The position numbers were made by a program, and so were the translations under genes. From Bacteroidia bacterium (GTDB lineage: Bacteria > Bacteroidota > Bacteroidia > CAIKAF01): a stretch of 64,000 nucleotides of DNA. Shown here in pieces: positions 56,025 to 64,000 of the stretch. Numbering within the stretch: position 1 is the first letter of the stretch; each line of letters starts with the position of its first letter. Location: assembly GCA_030427255.1 (NCBI GenBank), contig JAUHWY010000013.1, positions 1 through 64,000 on the forward strand, in the 5' to 3' direction. The notes below the pieces were generated by a model. The model saw only the letters and a program-made list of their open reading frames with translations, searched no databases and had not been told where the DNA came from.

Positions 56025-56661
56025 AGGGAACTGCATTAAATTGGGAAACTTCCCGGGCCCAATGCCTTAAACCCGTAGATTTGGGATCCTCCAGTTGAGG
56101 TAAATCCGGGAATACCGGTACATTTGGGTATTGAGTACAAATGATTTCCTTATTGTCTAAAAAGGGGACACCACTAAACACCAGTCCTTGAATGGGAATT
56201 CCGGCGTGCTTGCAATAGGCCAAACTCAATAGACTATGGTTTATGGCGCCCAAATAATGGTTTATAACCAGAACCACAGGAAGCTTGAGGTGTTGAATGA
56301 AATCCGCAACCGTGTCTTTTTCGTTCAAAGGAACCAACAATCCACCTGCTCCTTCTACCACCAAAGGTCTGTCTTGGGGTAGCTTAACCGAGCATGGATC
56401 TAAGCTAAGGCCTTCTTGTTTTGCGGCATGGTGCGGTGAAGAAAAGCTTTGAAGCACTTGAGCTTCGGGTAGGGTTTGCGACTCGGGAATTCCGTATTCG
56501 GAAACCAATCGAGCACGATCGGTTTCAACAGAAGCTCCGGATTGAAAGGGTTTCCAATACTTGGCATTCCATGCCAAACATAGCCCGGCGGAAACCAAAG
56601 TTTTGCCTACATCGGTTCCTATACCCGTTACAAATACTGCGGATGCGCGTCCCATATCCAT
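56014..56661 (-). CDS. bioD: Dethiobiotin synthetase
   Basis: Closes the ureido ring of dethiobiotin from DAPA, CO2 and ATP. Start at ATG 56661 ([21 protein letters not shown]): the P-loop GIGTDVGKT follows within 20 residues, as in the family, whereas the longer frame runs through bioF sequence and is not credible. About 215 residues, with VVEGAGGLLVPLN and the KPFQSG motif. It overlaps the bioF stop by 34 bases, so it is translationally coupled. Confidence 0.93.
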   Translation of the reverse strand: MDMGRASAVFVTGIGTDVGKTLVSAGLCLAWNAKYWKPFQSGASVETDRARLVSEYGIPESQTLPEAQVLQSFSSPHHAAKQEGLSLDPCSVKLPQDRPLVVEGAGGLLVPLNEKDTVADFIQHLKLPVVLVINHYLGAINHSLLSLAYCKHAGIPIQGLVFSGVPFLDNKEIICTQYPNVPVFPDLPQLEDPKSTGLRHWAREVSQFNAVPYVW

Positions 56662-57731
56662 TTTTTTAGTTCTTCGCACTCTTCCACGCTGTTGTGGGCA
56701 TGCAAAATTATTCGGTACCCGCATTTTTCTGATGGTACTGTAGGTGGCCCAAACCACTTTAGCGCCAAATTCGAAGGGGCATTGGCTTCCGTGCACCTCA
56801 AAAAACGAAGCCAAGGGCTTTCTGATGCAGGTAAAAAGTGGTCTGCTTGGATGCACAAGCGCTCCAAGGCAGTCCTTTTATTTTCTAGAATTTCCGGCTT
56901 TTCGAGCAGTTTCAATACCTGGTGTGCAGAAAAGGGCGAGGGCGCCGTAGTGTAAATGTACCCACGTCCGGTTCCTTTAAGCAGGTTAATCAGCTCAAGA
57001 TTCCCAACAATGGCTCCTCCAGAGCTGCCAAAGGCTTTTCCAAATCCAAAAACACGGGCAAAAACCTCTACATCTGAAGCATATTGGTTAAACCAACCGG
57101 ATCCATTGGGACCTAGCAGCCCACCGGCATGCACTTCGTCTACCAACAGGCGAAAGCCATATTTTTGTTGCAATTCACCAAGAATTTTTGCCTTGGCTTG
57201 GTCTCCGCTCATCGAATATACGCTCTCTAAAAGTACATACACCCCTTGGTCTTTATGCTTTTTAAGTGCTTGTTCTAAAGAGTCCCAATCTTGATGTGGG
57301 AATTTTTGGTGCTTCGCCGGACTCAATTGCAGCCCATCGCGCAAGGAGGCGTGGATTTCAGCGTCAAATAGCACTAAGTCGTTCCGTTGAGGAAGGGTTT
57401 GGAGCAACAGTAAGTTGGCCGTGTAGGCAGAAGGCATCCAAAGGGCCGCCTCAGCTTTTGTCCATTCGGCAAGGCTGGACTCCAACTCCGAATACAGGTC
57501 TAAGTTTCCGGAAACCAAACGAGATCCGGAACTTCCTAAGGGAAGCTTGCTACCCAAAAAGGAGTCGACTAGGTTTTGCTGAAGTTCCTTGTCATGCAAT
57601 ACGCCCAAATAGTCGTTGGACCAAAAATCCCCTCCTTTGCTTTCGGGCATGGGACTTTTGAAATATCCCTTACGTTGAGCAAAAAGAATGCGTTGGCTTA
57701 TATCGTCCGTTCCATTCCAAGGCTTAGGCAT
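56628..57731 (-). CDS. bioF: 8-amino-7-oxononanoate synthase
   Basis: PLP enzyme joining pimeloyl-thioester and alanine to give KAPA. The 367-residue protein shows [45 protein letters not shown] (PLP Asp/His) and the PLP-Lys region [15 protein letters not shown]. The length is at the short end of the family. It overlaps bioB by 8 bases and bioD by 34. Confidence 0.94.
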   Translation of the reverse strand: MPKPWNGTDDISQRILFAQRKGYFKSPMPESKGGDFWSNDYLGVLHDKELQQNLVDSFLGSKLPLGSSGSRLVSGNLDLYSELESSLAEWTKAEAALWMPSAYTANLLLLQTLPQRNDLVLFDAEIHASLRDGLQLSPAKHQKFPHQDWDSLEQALKKHKDQGVYVLLESVYSMSGDQAKAKILGELQQKYGFRLLVDEVHAGGLLGPNGSGWFNQYASDVEVFARVFGFGKAFGSSGGAIVGNLELINLLKGTGRGYIYTTAPSPFSAHQVLKLLEKPEILENKRTALERLCIQADHFLPASESPWLRFLRCTEANAPSNLALKWFGPPTVPSEKCGYRIILHAHNSVEECEELKKWIWDAHPQYL

Positions 57732-58749
57732 TGGCCATTGGCGCTTCTTGGTTTTGATCTTTAAATGCAGGACGGGGTTTCAGCCCAAACAATTGAAGCA
57801 TGGTTGCGTCCTCATTAAAGTCGGGGTTAGGAGTGGTGAGCAACTTGTCTCCGGTAAAAATGGAATTGGCACCTGCCATAAAGCACAAGGCTTGTTCTGC
57901 TGGCGACAATTCGGTTCTGCCTGCCGATAAACGAACCATACTGGCAGGCATTACGATGCGTGCCGTAGCAATGGTTTTTAGCATTTCCCAGAAGGGTAGT
58001 TTTTCTTGTTTTTCTAAAGGAGTTCCCTTTACAGCCACCAAGGCGTTTACCGGCACCGATTGAGGGTGCTCCGGAAGGGTGGCCAGGGTATGCAACAAGC
58101 CTACTCGGTCGGCATCGCTTTCGCCCATACCAACAATTCCTCCGCAACAGACGTTAAGACCGGCTTCTCTTACATGTTCAAGGGTGTCTAGGCGATCTTG
58201 ATACGTGCGGGTTTGAATGACTTTGTCGTAATATTCCGGCGAGGTATCTAAATTGTGGTTGTAGGAATGCAAACCGGCTTCTTTTAGTCGAAGGGCTTGT
58301 TCTTTATTCAACATGCCTAAAGTACAGCACACCTCCATGCCCATAGCATTTACTTGCTTTACCGCGTCAATCATGCGGTCAAAGTGCACGTTGTCTTTTA
58401 CTTCGCGCCAGGCTGCTCCCATACAAAATCTGCTGCTTCCTGCCTCTTTGGCTTTAAGTGCAGATTCTACAATCTCTTGTACATTCAACAAGGGCGTTCC
58501 TTTTACGTCGGTATGGTAGCGCGCTGCTTGAGGGCAATAAGAGCAATCTTCCGGACAGCCGCCGGTCTTTACGCTCAGTAAGGTGCTCATTTGCACCTCC
58601 GATGGGTCATGATAGGCTCGATGGGCCTGAGCCGCTTGAAATACCAAAGACAATAAAGGCTGGTTGAATATGGATTGTATCTCTTCGCGCGTCCAGTCGG
58701 TACGCACAGGAAAATGACTTTGACTTGCGTGCATGTTGTGTTGTTCCAT
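57724..58749 (-). CDS. bioB: Biotin synthase
   Basis: Radical-SAM enzyme inserting sulfur into dethiobiotin. The 341-residue protein has the radical-SAM cluster Cys65, Cys69 and Cys72 ([13 protein letters not shown]), [36 protein letters not shown], and the second-cluster region ending [14 protein letters not shown]. First gene of the biotin operon. The -7 box TAAATTTG ends four bases before the ATG. No biotin-repressor (BirA) site is recognisable. Confidence 0.96.
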   Translation of the reverse strand: MEQHNMHASQSHFPVRTDWTREEIQSIFNQPLLSLVFQAAQAHRAYHDPSEVQMSTLLSVKTGGCPEDCSYCPQAARYHTDVKGTPLLNVQEIVESALKAKEAGSSRFCMGAAWREVKDNVHFDRMIDAVKQVNAMGMEVCCTLGMLNKEQALRLKEAGLHSYNHNLDTSPEYYDKVIQTRTYQDRLDTLEHVREAGLNVCCGGIVGMGESDADRVGLLHTLATLPEHPQSVPVNALVAVKGTPLEKQEKLPFWEMLKTIATARIVMPASMVRLSAGRTELSPAEQALCFMAGANSIFTGDKLLTTPNPDFNEDATMLQLFGLKPRPAFKDQNQEAPMANA

Positions 58750-58753
58750 AGGG

Positions 58754-58761
58754 CAAATTTA
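58754..58761 (-). promoter_or_regulatory. -7 box four bases before bioB start
   Basis: Minus-strand TAAATTTG, then CCCT, then ATG 58749. The -33 position is T-rich only. Confidence 0.5.
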
Positions 58762-58839
58762 AACTTTCCCTTTGAGAGAAAAAGTCTTGTACTGTAAAGC
58801 CTAGTAAAGTTCCGTTTGCTAGGGCCTTAGCTTTTTTAA

Positions 58840-59748
58840 TTACTTCTGTTTGGAATATTTTTGAAGCAAGGCTTTTTCTTTTCGGCTAAGGCCATTGATT
58901 CCTTTTTCATTGATTTTATCCAATAATTCGTCTAAGGTGGCTTCCCTTTCTGCTTTTACTTCACGGTATTCGTCATCGTTTAAGGATCGGCCATACTGTA
59001 CTTTCATCATGACCGGTGCTCGTTCTTTTTGACCCGAAATTTTTTGGTACCACCTTGCCGGTTTGGCCAACCAATCTTTGCCGTTTACATATTGCCAGGC
59101 ATAAAAAAGTCCGGCTAAGCCTCCTCCCAAGTGGGCCAGTGTGCCACCTAAATTGCTTGCGCTTCCCAGCATCAATACATTCAGCAGAAAGTAAAAAATG
59201 GCAATATACTTTAGCCGAACCGCTCCAAACAGCAGCAGCTGCACTTGCATATTGGGATACAATCTGGCTGCGGCAAACATAAAAGCCATGAGTGCTCCGG
59301 AAGCCCCCAACAAGGAGGATGCGCCAAACATAGCCTGGGTTCCCGGCGCTTGAAATATTAAAAAGGAAAAGAGGTTTCCTAAAATGCCACCCAAAAGGTA
59401 TAGCGGCCATATTTTGGATGCACCATGCAAGGTTTGCAATAAGCCCCCCAAAAAATAGAGGAAAATCATATTGAACAAAAAGTGAAAAAAGCCTTGGTGA
59501 AAAAAGGCAGCGGTAAGCAAGGTCCAAGGTCTAAAAGCAAAGGCCTCTAAATTGTAGGGCATGGCCAGCCAATCGCTAAGGATATTTCTTAAGGCCGACG
59601 CTCCCTCGGCTCCTTGAAATAAAAGCACCACAAAAAAGGCCAAATTCCCGGCCAAAAACAGCCCCAAGTTCACTACCAGCAATTGCATCACCGGCGATTT
59701 GGGCGGAACTTGCATGCCTCCCCTTCTGCTGAATCCGTATTGACTCAC
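58840..59748 (-). CDS. Rhomboid intramembrane protease with cytoplasmic C-terminal tail
   Basis: A serine protease cleaving helices inside the inner membrane. The 302-residue protein has six or more hydrophobic segments, the active-site GASGAL (Ser150) and AHLGGGLAG (His206), so both catalytic residues are kept. A charged C-terminal tail of about 75 residues (YREVKAEREATLDELLDKI; LSRKEKALLQKYSKQ) matches the extension found in many Bacteroidota rhomboids. The substrate is unknown. It overlaps the stop of the second rhomboid by four bases (ATGA). Confidence 0.9.
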   Translation of the reverse strand: MSQYGFSRRGGMQVPPKSPVMQLLVVNLGLFLAGNLAFFVVLLFQGAEGASALRNILSDWLAMPYNLEAFAFRPWTLLTAAFFHQGFFHFLFNMIFLYFLGGLLQTLHGASKIWPLYLLGGILGNLFSFLIFQAPGTQAMFGASSLLGASGALMAFMFAAARLYPNMQVQLLLFGAVRLKYIAIFYFLLNVLMLGSASNLGGTLAHLGGGLAGLFYAWQYVNGKDWLAKPARWYQKISGQKERAPVMMKVQYGRSLNDDEYREVKAEREATLDELLDKINEKGINGLSRKEKALLQKYSKQK

Positions 59749-60428
59749 CTGCGCAATCTTTTAATTCGATAATAATTAAGAAACAGAAAGGCCGATAAAA
59801 CGCCTCCCAAGTGCGCAAAATGCGCAATTCCATCGCCGCCGCCAAAACCCGATACAATACTTACCAAAATCAATAAGGCCATCATGTACTTGGCTTTAAC
59901 CGGAATAAAAAAGTACAAGTAAATGGGTTGGTTGGGAAAGTAATAGGCATAACTAAACAGCACCCCATACACCGCACCCGATGCGCCCAACACCACCGGA
60001 ATAACCGGACCTAAATAGCCCGGAACCATTAAGCTTTCCGGAAAGTATCTCAACTGAACCCAAGTGACTATTAGCTGAATTATGCCTGCACCAATGCCAC
60101 TAAACATATACAAGCTCAAAAACCGCTTGGAACCCATTACATTCTCTATCACCGAACCAAACATCCACAAACCAAACATGTTAAAGAGTATGTGAAATAT
60201 GCTGGTAGGGTCATGTAAAAACATGTAACTCACCAATTGTATGGGGTTAAACGAACCCATTTTCCCCTCCGAAATATTCGGAAAGTGCAGGGCTAAGTGC
60301 TCATACATCCACTGTCCAATCGCTTGTCCACTGCTAAAAGCAAAAAATAAATAAAATATCCCGTTGATAATCAACAGGTTCTTTATTATTGGTGGCAATA
60401 TGCGAAATCCTCCCGGCCCTCTATACAT
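59745..60428 (-). CDS. Rhomboid intramembrane protease
   Basis: A 227-residue rhomboid with six hydrophobic segments, GASGAVYG (Ser150) and FAHLGGVLSA (His206) as catalytic dyad, and NMFGLWMFG on helix 2. No extra cytoplasmic domain is present. It starts 23 bases after mutL and is directly followed by a second rhomboid, so mutL, rhomboid and rhomboid probably share a transcript. Substrate unknown. The start MYRGPGGFRILPPI is kept because a shorter start would lose the first helix. Confidence 0.9.
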   Translation of the reverse strand: MYRGPGGFRILPPIIKNLLIINGIFYLFFAFSSGQAIGQWMYEHLALHFPNISEGKMGSFNPIQLVSYMFLHDPTSIFHILFNMFGLWMFGSVIENVMGSKRFLSLYMFSGIGAGIIQLIVTWVQLRYFPESLMVPGYLGPVIPVVLGASGAVYGVLFSYAYYFPNQPIYLYFFIPVKAKYMMALLILVSIVSGFGGGDGIAHFAHLGGVLSAFLFLNYYRIKRLRR

Positions 60429-60451
60429 GATGTTTCCAAGTTAATAATTTA

Positions 60452-62251
60452 TCATTTCCCAAAACGCTCATCCAGCTCTTCGGTCTTTAAACTTACAATT
60501 ACAGGCTTTCCATGCACCGATACCCAAGGCATGCGGCAGCGCATCAAATCCTTTACCAGCTGCGCCGCCTCCTCCTCCTTCAAGGCATAGCCTGCCTTAA
60601 CAGCCATATTTGCCGCTGCTCGTTTCAACATAGAATCCAAACGGTCTTCGCGACCCAATCCCGGCTGATGCTTAAAATCCTCCATCAAACGCTCCATCAA
60701 ATCTTTGAGGGATTTATTTTGCGCTTCCGGGGGAACCCCTCTAAATACCAAGGTGCAAGGGCCAAATTCCTCCACATCAAAGCCCATGGCCTGCAAATGC
60801 GGCAGCATATCTACCACCAAAGGATATTCCTGCGGCTGAAAACTCAGGGTCTCCGTAAACATGCTCAATTGCGTGCTCCGCTTTTGCGCATGAACCCGCT
60901 TTTGCAAGCGCTCATACAAAACCCTGGCATGCGCCCTGTGCTGATCTAAAATGAGCAATTGACCGCTCATTTTTACCACCAAATAGGTCTTTTTTATTTG
61001 AAAAAACGAAAACTGTTCTTCCTCTTCCGATATACCGGGCAACTGCGGCTGATTTACACTTTCCTTGCTTTGTACAGCATAAAAATCATCCCAGTCTTTG
61101 GGCTTCTGGCTGGCTTTGGTGCTTTCAAATGGATTGTAATCGGGATTAACCCGCACTTCGGGCGGTCGAATTTGACTCAGATCTTTGGGCAACAAATGCT
61201 CAAATGCCTGTTCTTGGTCAAAATCCAACACAGGCGCTACATGAGATTTGCCTAAGGCTTGACGAACCGTGGATTTTAATAAGGTGTATATCATCCGCTC
61301 GTCTTCAAACTTCACCTCCGTTTTGGTGGGGTGTATGTTCACGTCCAAACGGTTGGGATCTACCTCAAGCCGAATAAAATAGCCGGGATGCGCCTCTGCC
61401 GACATCATGTCTTTGCAGGCATCTCTTACGGCATGGTGCAGGGCCGGACTCTTAATAAACCTGCCGTTTACAAAAAAGTATTGCTCTCCACGGGTTTTTC
61501 GAGCAAATTGAGGCTTCACCAAAAAGCCTGAAATCCGCACCACCGAGGTGTCTTCTTTAACATCCACCAACTTTTCTTGGTAGCCGGCCCCAAACAAATC
61601 CGAGATTCGCTTTTTGAACGAGCCCGCAGGTAATTTGTATACCACCTGCTTATCGTGCTGCAACACAAAAGAAATCTCAGGGTGTATCAATGCCACCCGC
61701 TGAAATTCCTCCTGTACATGTCCCATTTCGGAACGGGCACTTTTCAAAAATTTTCTTCGTGCCGGAACCGAAAAAAACAGTTGCTTCACCGTAAAGCATG
61801 ATCCGGGCAGGGGAGGGGCCGCCTCTTGAACAACCACTTTGCTGTTTTCTACCACCAAACGCGCGCCTTCTTCTGCGCCGCGGCGACAGGTAACCAATTC
61901 TACTTGGGCCACCGCAGCAATGGAGGCCAAAGCCTCGCCTCGGAATCCTTTGGTGTGCAGATTAAACAAATCTTGCGCGGTCTTAATTTTGGAGGTAGCA
62001 TGCCGCTCAAAAGCCAGCCGAGCGTCCAAATCCGACATTCCACAACCGTTATCGCGCACCTGCACCATGTGCCGTCCACCGTCGGAAACGAATACTTCAA
62101 TTTCCGTGGCTCCAGCATCTACAGCATTCTCTACCAGCTCCTTAACAATGCTTGCTGGCCGCTGCACCACTTCCCCTGCGGCAATCTGATTCGCCACATC
62201 GTCGGGCAACACCGCAATCCACTGCGTTTTTGGATCCAACTCCTCTTTCAT
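60452..62251 (-). CDS. mutL: DNA mismatch repair protein MutL
   Basis: Couples mismatch recognition by MutS to downstream repair. The 599-residue protein has the GHKL ATPase motifs (IAAGEVVQRPASIVKELVENAVDAGA, split as IAAGEVVQRP and ELVENAVDAGA; NGCGM; TKGFRGEAL; RRKFLK). A linker rich in P, Q and E follows, then the C-terminal dimerisation domain (QHRAHARVLYERL; CRMPWVSVHGKPVIVSL). I do not see the DQHA(x)2E(x)4E endonuclease motif in full (DQHRAHARVLYERL is present, with H, A and E in place), so nicking activity is likely but not certain. A -7 box ends four bases before the ATG. Confidence 0.95.
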   Translation of the reverse strand: MKEELDPKTQWIAVLPDDVANQIAAGEVVQRPASIVKELVENAVDAGATEIEVFVSDGGRHMVQVRDNGCGMSDLDARLAFERHATSKIKTAQDLFNLHTKGFRGEALASIAAVAQVELVTCRRGAEEGARLVVENSKVVVQEAAPPLPGSCFTVKQLFFSVPARRKFLKSARSEMGHVQEEFQRVALIHPEISFVLQHDKQVVYKLPAGSFKKRISDLFGAGYQEKLVDVKEDTSVVRISGFLVKPQFARKTRGEQYFFVNGRFIKSPALHHAVRDACKDMMSAEAHPGYFIRLEVDPNRLDVNIHPTKTEVKFEDERMIYTLLKSTVRQALGKSHVAPVLDFDQEQAFEHLLPKDLSQIRPPEVRVNPDYNPFESTKASQKPKDWDDFYAVQSKESVNQPQLPGISEEEEQFSFFQIKKTYLVVKMSGQLLILDQHRAHARVLYERLQKRVHAQKRSTQLSMFTETLSFQPQEYPLVVDMLPHLQAMGFDVEEFGPCTLVFRGVPPEAQNKSLKDLMERLMEDFKHQPGLGREDRLDSMLKRAAANMAVKAGYALKEEEAAQLVKDLMRCRMPWVSVHGKPVIVSLKTEELDERFGK

Positions 62252-62255
62252 GCTG

Positions 62256-62263
62256 CAAAGGTA
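62256..62263 (-). promoter_or_regulatory. -7 box four bases before mutL start
   Basis: Minus-strand TACCTTTG, then CAGC, then ATG 62251. Confidence 0.5.
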
Positions 62264-62323
62264 ACAAGCCTAGGCCTGATTTGTTAGTGGGCGGCCTTTC
62301 CGGCTTTCCCTATTAGTTGTCTT

Positions 62324-62403
62324 GCCAGCCATAAGCCAAGCTAAGCAGTACGGGGTTTCGGTCTAAGGACCGAACCTCCGCCTGCCAAGCTTGGCTAATG
62401 GCC
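62324..62403. repeat. Intergenic palindrome I (own loop type)
   Basis: Outer arms GCCAGCCATAAGCCAAGC and GCTTGGCTAATGGC pair. The apex is a second hairpin, GGTTTCGGTC-TAAG-GACCGAACC. It sits next to TIR-array copy 3 and shares only the flank CCGGCTTTCC with other palindromes. Confidence 0.65.
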
Positions 62404-62459
62404 GTCTGCACCAAGCTAATCGCTCAATCCGGGGCCGAGATCCTTAAACACATTTAGAG

Positions 62460-62812
62460 ACCGTTGATGCGTGGTGTTTTCAAGACGTAGTCCCTGACCG
62501 AAGCGTCAGGGTTTATAATCCTGACCGAAGCGTTAGGGTTTATAATCCTTACCGAAGCGTCAGGGTTTATAATCCTGACCGCAGCCTCAGGGTTTATAAT
62601 CCTGACCGAAGCGTCAGGGTTTATAATCCTGACCGAAGCGTCAGGGTTTATAATCCTGACCGAAGCGTCAGGGTTTATAATGCTGACCGAAGCGTCAGGG
62701 TTTATAATCCTGACCGAAGCGTCAGGGTTTATAATGCTGACCGCAGCGTCAGGGTTTATAATCCTGACCGAAGCGTCAGGGGAAATATGCCGCCAGAAAA
62801 GCTTCTCGTCAA
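62460..62812. repeat. TIR-array element, copy 3 (eleven hairpin units)
   Basis: Left end ACCGTTGATGC (62460-62470), head GTGTTTTCAAGACGTAG. The tail GCCGCCAGAAAAGC is a degraded form of the tail of copies 1 and 2; the right terminal repeat is lost where the element abuts the stop codon of the next gene (62814). Confidence 0.7.
62493..62780. repeat. 27-bp tandem hairpin array (about 10.7 units)
   Basis: Unit: CCTGAC, CGAAGC, GTCAGG, then GTTTATAAT. Ten units of 27 bases start at 62493, 62520, 62547 and so on to 62736; an eleventh core begins at 62763. Each core can form a six-base hairpin. Single-base variants (GTTAGG, CCTTAC, AGCCTC, TGCTGAC) scatter through the array. Confidence 0.92.
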
Positions 62813-62813
62813 A

Positions 62814-63110
62814 TTAGAACCATAACCAAAATAGCACAACCCCAAGGGCTATGCCCACAAACAATAAACGAAACAGTTTGGCCCGGCGCTCTTCTCCATA
62901 ATCTACTTCATCTTGCGGGTCTATCCCTCCGGTCATTTTTTCGTACATGGTTTCTCCGTGCACCAAAGGATCTAATCTGCGCTCCATTTTGGCCCGCAAC
63001 CTACGCTTTTCCATATAGGCCTCATCCTTCCGTGGATCGTAATACATGGGTTTGTACCGAAATTTCCTGGGTTGCGGTTGCTTGAGTCCTTTAAATCCTA
63101 ATCCGGGCAT
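62814..63110 (-). CDS. Small membrane-anchored protein beside mutL
   Basis: A 98-residue protein with a basic, Arg/Lys/Pro-rich N-terminal part (QPRKFRYKPMYYDPRKDEAYMEKRRLRAKME) and a single C-terminal membrane helix (LFRLLFVGIALGVVLFWLWF). Similar short proteins next to mutL are common in Bacteroidota and have sometimes been mislabelled riboflavin synthase subunit beta. I would not assign that function, because no catalytic domain is present. Its stop codon directly follows TIR-array copy 3, which separates it from mutL. Role unknown. Confidence 0.7.
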   Translation of the reverse strand: MPGLGFKGLKQPQPRKFRYKPMYYDPRKDEAYMEKRRLRAKMERRLDPLVHGETMYEKMTGGIDPQDEVDYGEERRAKLFRLLFVGIALGVVLFWLWF

Positions 63111-63276
63111 GTGTTTTCTTTCCTACATGGTTCATTAACCCACCGCATGTTTTGGTAGGTCTCAACGAGTATACGATCCAAAATATCTTTTGTTCCAAGG
63201 GTTTTCGATGGATCTTTCAACAAGCCACTGCTGAAAGCTCAAACCCTCCACTACAACACTGCGCCCAAGCCTACGT

Positions 63277-63284
63277 TATTTTTG
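63277..63284 (+). promoter_or_regulatory. -7 box four bases before the GH3 gene start
   Basis: TATTTTTG, then TAGT, then ATG 63289. The in-frame ATG at 63301 is a possible alternative start. Confidence 0.5.
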
Positions 63285-63288
63285 TAGT

Positions 63289-64000
63289 ATGATTCATGGT
63301 ATGCGCACCTTTTTTTCCGCTCTGTGCTTTGGGGTGGTTCTTTGCTTTTACTCCACTTCTTTTGGTCAGGACATTGCCCTTAAAGAAGCCGTGCAATGGG
63401 CCGACTCGCTCATGAAAACCATGAGCCCTGCCCAACGTACCGCTCAATTGTTTATGGTAGCGGCCTATTCAAAACATGGCACACAACCCACCGGCCAGGT
63501 AGAGCGCTTGGTGGTAGAACAGGGCGTGGGCGGTTTGATTTTTATGCAGGGCGGACCGGGACGCCAGCTTTTGCAAACCAATCGGCTGCAAGAAAAGGCC
63601 AAAGTGCCGCTTCTGCTTTCCATCGACGGAGAATGGGGCCTTGCCATGCGCTTGGATTCTACCATGGCTTTTCCTTATCAAATGACCTTAGGTGCCATTC
63701 AAGACGAAAGCCTAATCCGCGATATGGGCCGCATTATTGGCAGTCAATGCCGCCGAATTGGCCTTACCATGAACATGGCCCCTGTAATAGATGTGAACAA
63801 CAATCCCGCCAATCCGGTCATAAATGCACGCTCTTTTGGCGACCGCCCCCTGCGGGTTGGCCAATTGGGAGCTGCCTATGCTTCCGGTATGCAAGACCGT
63901 AAAGTGCTTGCCTGTGCCAAACACTTTCCCGGTCATGGAGACACCGATGCCGATTCCCACCACACCTTGCCTTCCGTAAATCAAAGCAGAGAACGCTTAG
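63289..64000 (+). CDS. Glycoside hydrolase family 3 (beta-N-acetylglucosaminidase type), cut by the right edge
   Basis: The N-terminal 237 codons are present and open to the edge. A signal peptide (MIHGMRTFFSALCFGVVLCFYSTSFGQ) precedes a GH3 barrel: VERLVVEQGVGGLIFMQGG, LLSIDGEWGLAMRL, NMAPVIDVNNNP, and the NagZ-like KHFPGHGDTDADSHHTLP loop that carries the His and Asp acid/base pair. The rest, including a possible C-terminal beta-lactamase-like domain seen in some Bacteroidota homologues, is outside. It should act on chitin or peptidoglycan fragments in the periplasm. Transcribed away from the small membrane protein gene beside mutL. Confidence 0.9.
   Translation, partial: MIHGMRTFFSALCFGVVLCFYSTSFGQDIALKEAVQWADSLMKTMSPAQRTAQLFMVAAYSKHGTQPTGQVERLVVEQGVGGLIFMQGGPGRQLLQTNRLQEKAKVPLLLSIDGEWGLAMRLDSTMAFPYQMTLGAIQDESLIRDMGRIIGSQCRRIGLTMNMAPVIDVNNNPANPVINARSFGDRPLRVGQLGAAYASGMQDRKVLACAKHFPGHGDTDADSHHTLPSVNQSRERL

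Noticed and set aside
56662-56856. A longer N-terminus for bioD
   Set aside because: It lies within the bioF coding region and would place the P-loop about 85 residues into the protein; the MDMGR start gives a normal family length.
57724-58749. A bioC-like gene hidden in the biotin operon
   Set aside because: No methyltransferase-type motif occurs in the operon; the ketoacyl synthase and the small membrane protein are the only extra genes.
62493-62780. CRISPR array
   Set aside because: The units follow one another with the same spacer sequence; there are no unique spacers and no cas genes nearby.

Overview
The window is a chromosomal segment of a Bacteroidota bacterium, most likely of order Flavobacteriales (Cryomorphaceae/Schleiferiaceae-like; inferred from gene content and not verified by search). 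The evidence is: promoters of the Bacteroidota type (TAnnTTTG, sometimes with an upstream TTTG), almost no Shine-Dalgarno sequences, many secreted PKD-domain proteins ending in type IX secretion system (T9SS) sorting domains, T9SS machinery genes (porQ and a PorE-like OmpA protein), and families typical of the phylum (DUF5686, DUF5723, the small protein beside mutL).

Layout. 1-10.1 kb: three large minus-strand PKD proteins, the first cut by the left edge. 10.4-15.8 kb: a LysM/periplasmic-binding protein, guaA and the PorE-like OmpA protein, then tRNA-Lys. 16.4-20.5 kb: a huge secreted protein with a glycine-rich ALK/LTK-like domain, PKD repeats and a type A sorting domain. 20.6-25.6 kb: purB, an MsbA-like ABC exporter, porQ and cmk, all on the minus strand. 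26-31.7 kb: uvrA, a small secreted protein and a second reelin-like/PKD protein. 32.3-37.7 kb: a membrane protein, smpB, pcm, a Gfo/Idh/MocA oxidoreductase, a lipoprotein and a polyprenyl-phosphate sugar transferase. 38.1-51.3 kb: hbd, pyrG, a DUF5686 protein, hutI, a TolB-like lipoprotein, a DUF5723 barrel, a CYTH protein, nhaD and a barrel protein. 51.3-58.7 kb: gyrB and a biotin operon (bioB-bioF-bioD-bioA, a ketoacyl synthase, a small membrane protein). 58.8-63.1 kb: two rhomboids, mutL and its small neighbour. The right edge cuts a GH3 glycosidase.

How the genes work together. Much of the window serves the cell envelope. PorQ and the PorE-like protein belong to the T9SS that would export the PKD proteins; the MsbA-like exporter and the sugar transferase could supply the lipopolysaccharide to which cargo is anchored (inference). 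The rest is core metabolism and housekeeping: GMP, AMP and CTP synthesis, biotin synthesis, DNA repair, gyrase and trans-translation.

The least expected signals lie outside the genes. (1) At about nine genes the -7 box TAnnTTTG, or a one-mismatch form, ends exactly four bases before the start codon, which predicts leaderless mRNAs. (2) Seven GC-rich intergenic palindromes fall into three classes defined by a conserved loop, while their long stems differ in sequence between copies; two further ones are degenerate or of another type. (3) Four copies of a dispersed element share 11-bp terminal inverted repeats (ACCGTTGATGC/GCATCAACGGT) and carry none, one or many short hairpin units of the form CCTGAC-N6-GTCAGG. 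Three of the four lie directly beside an intergenic palindrome. I could not match either repeat family to a named one.
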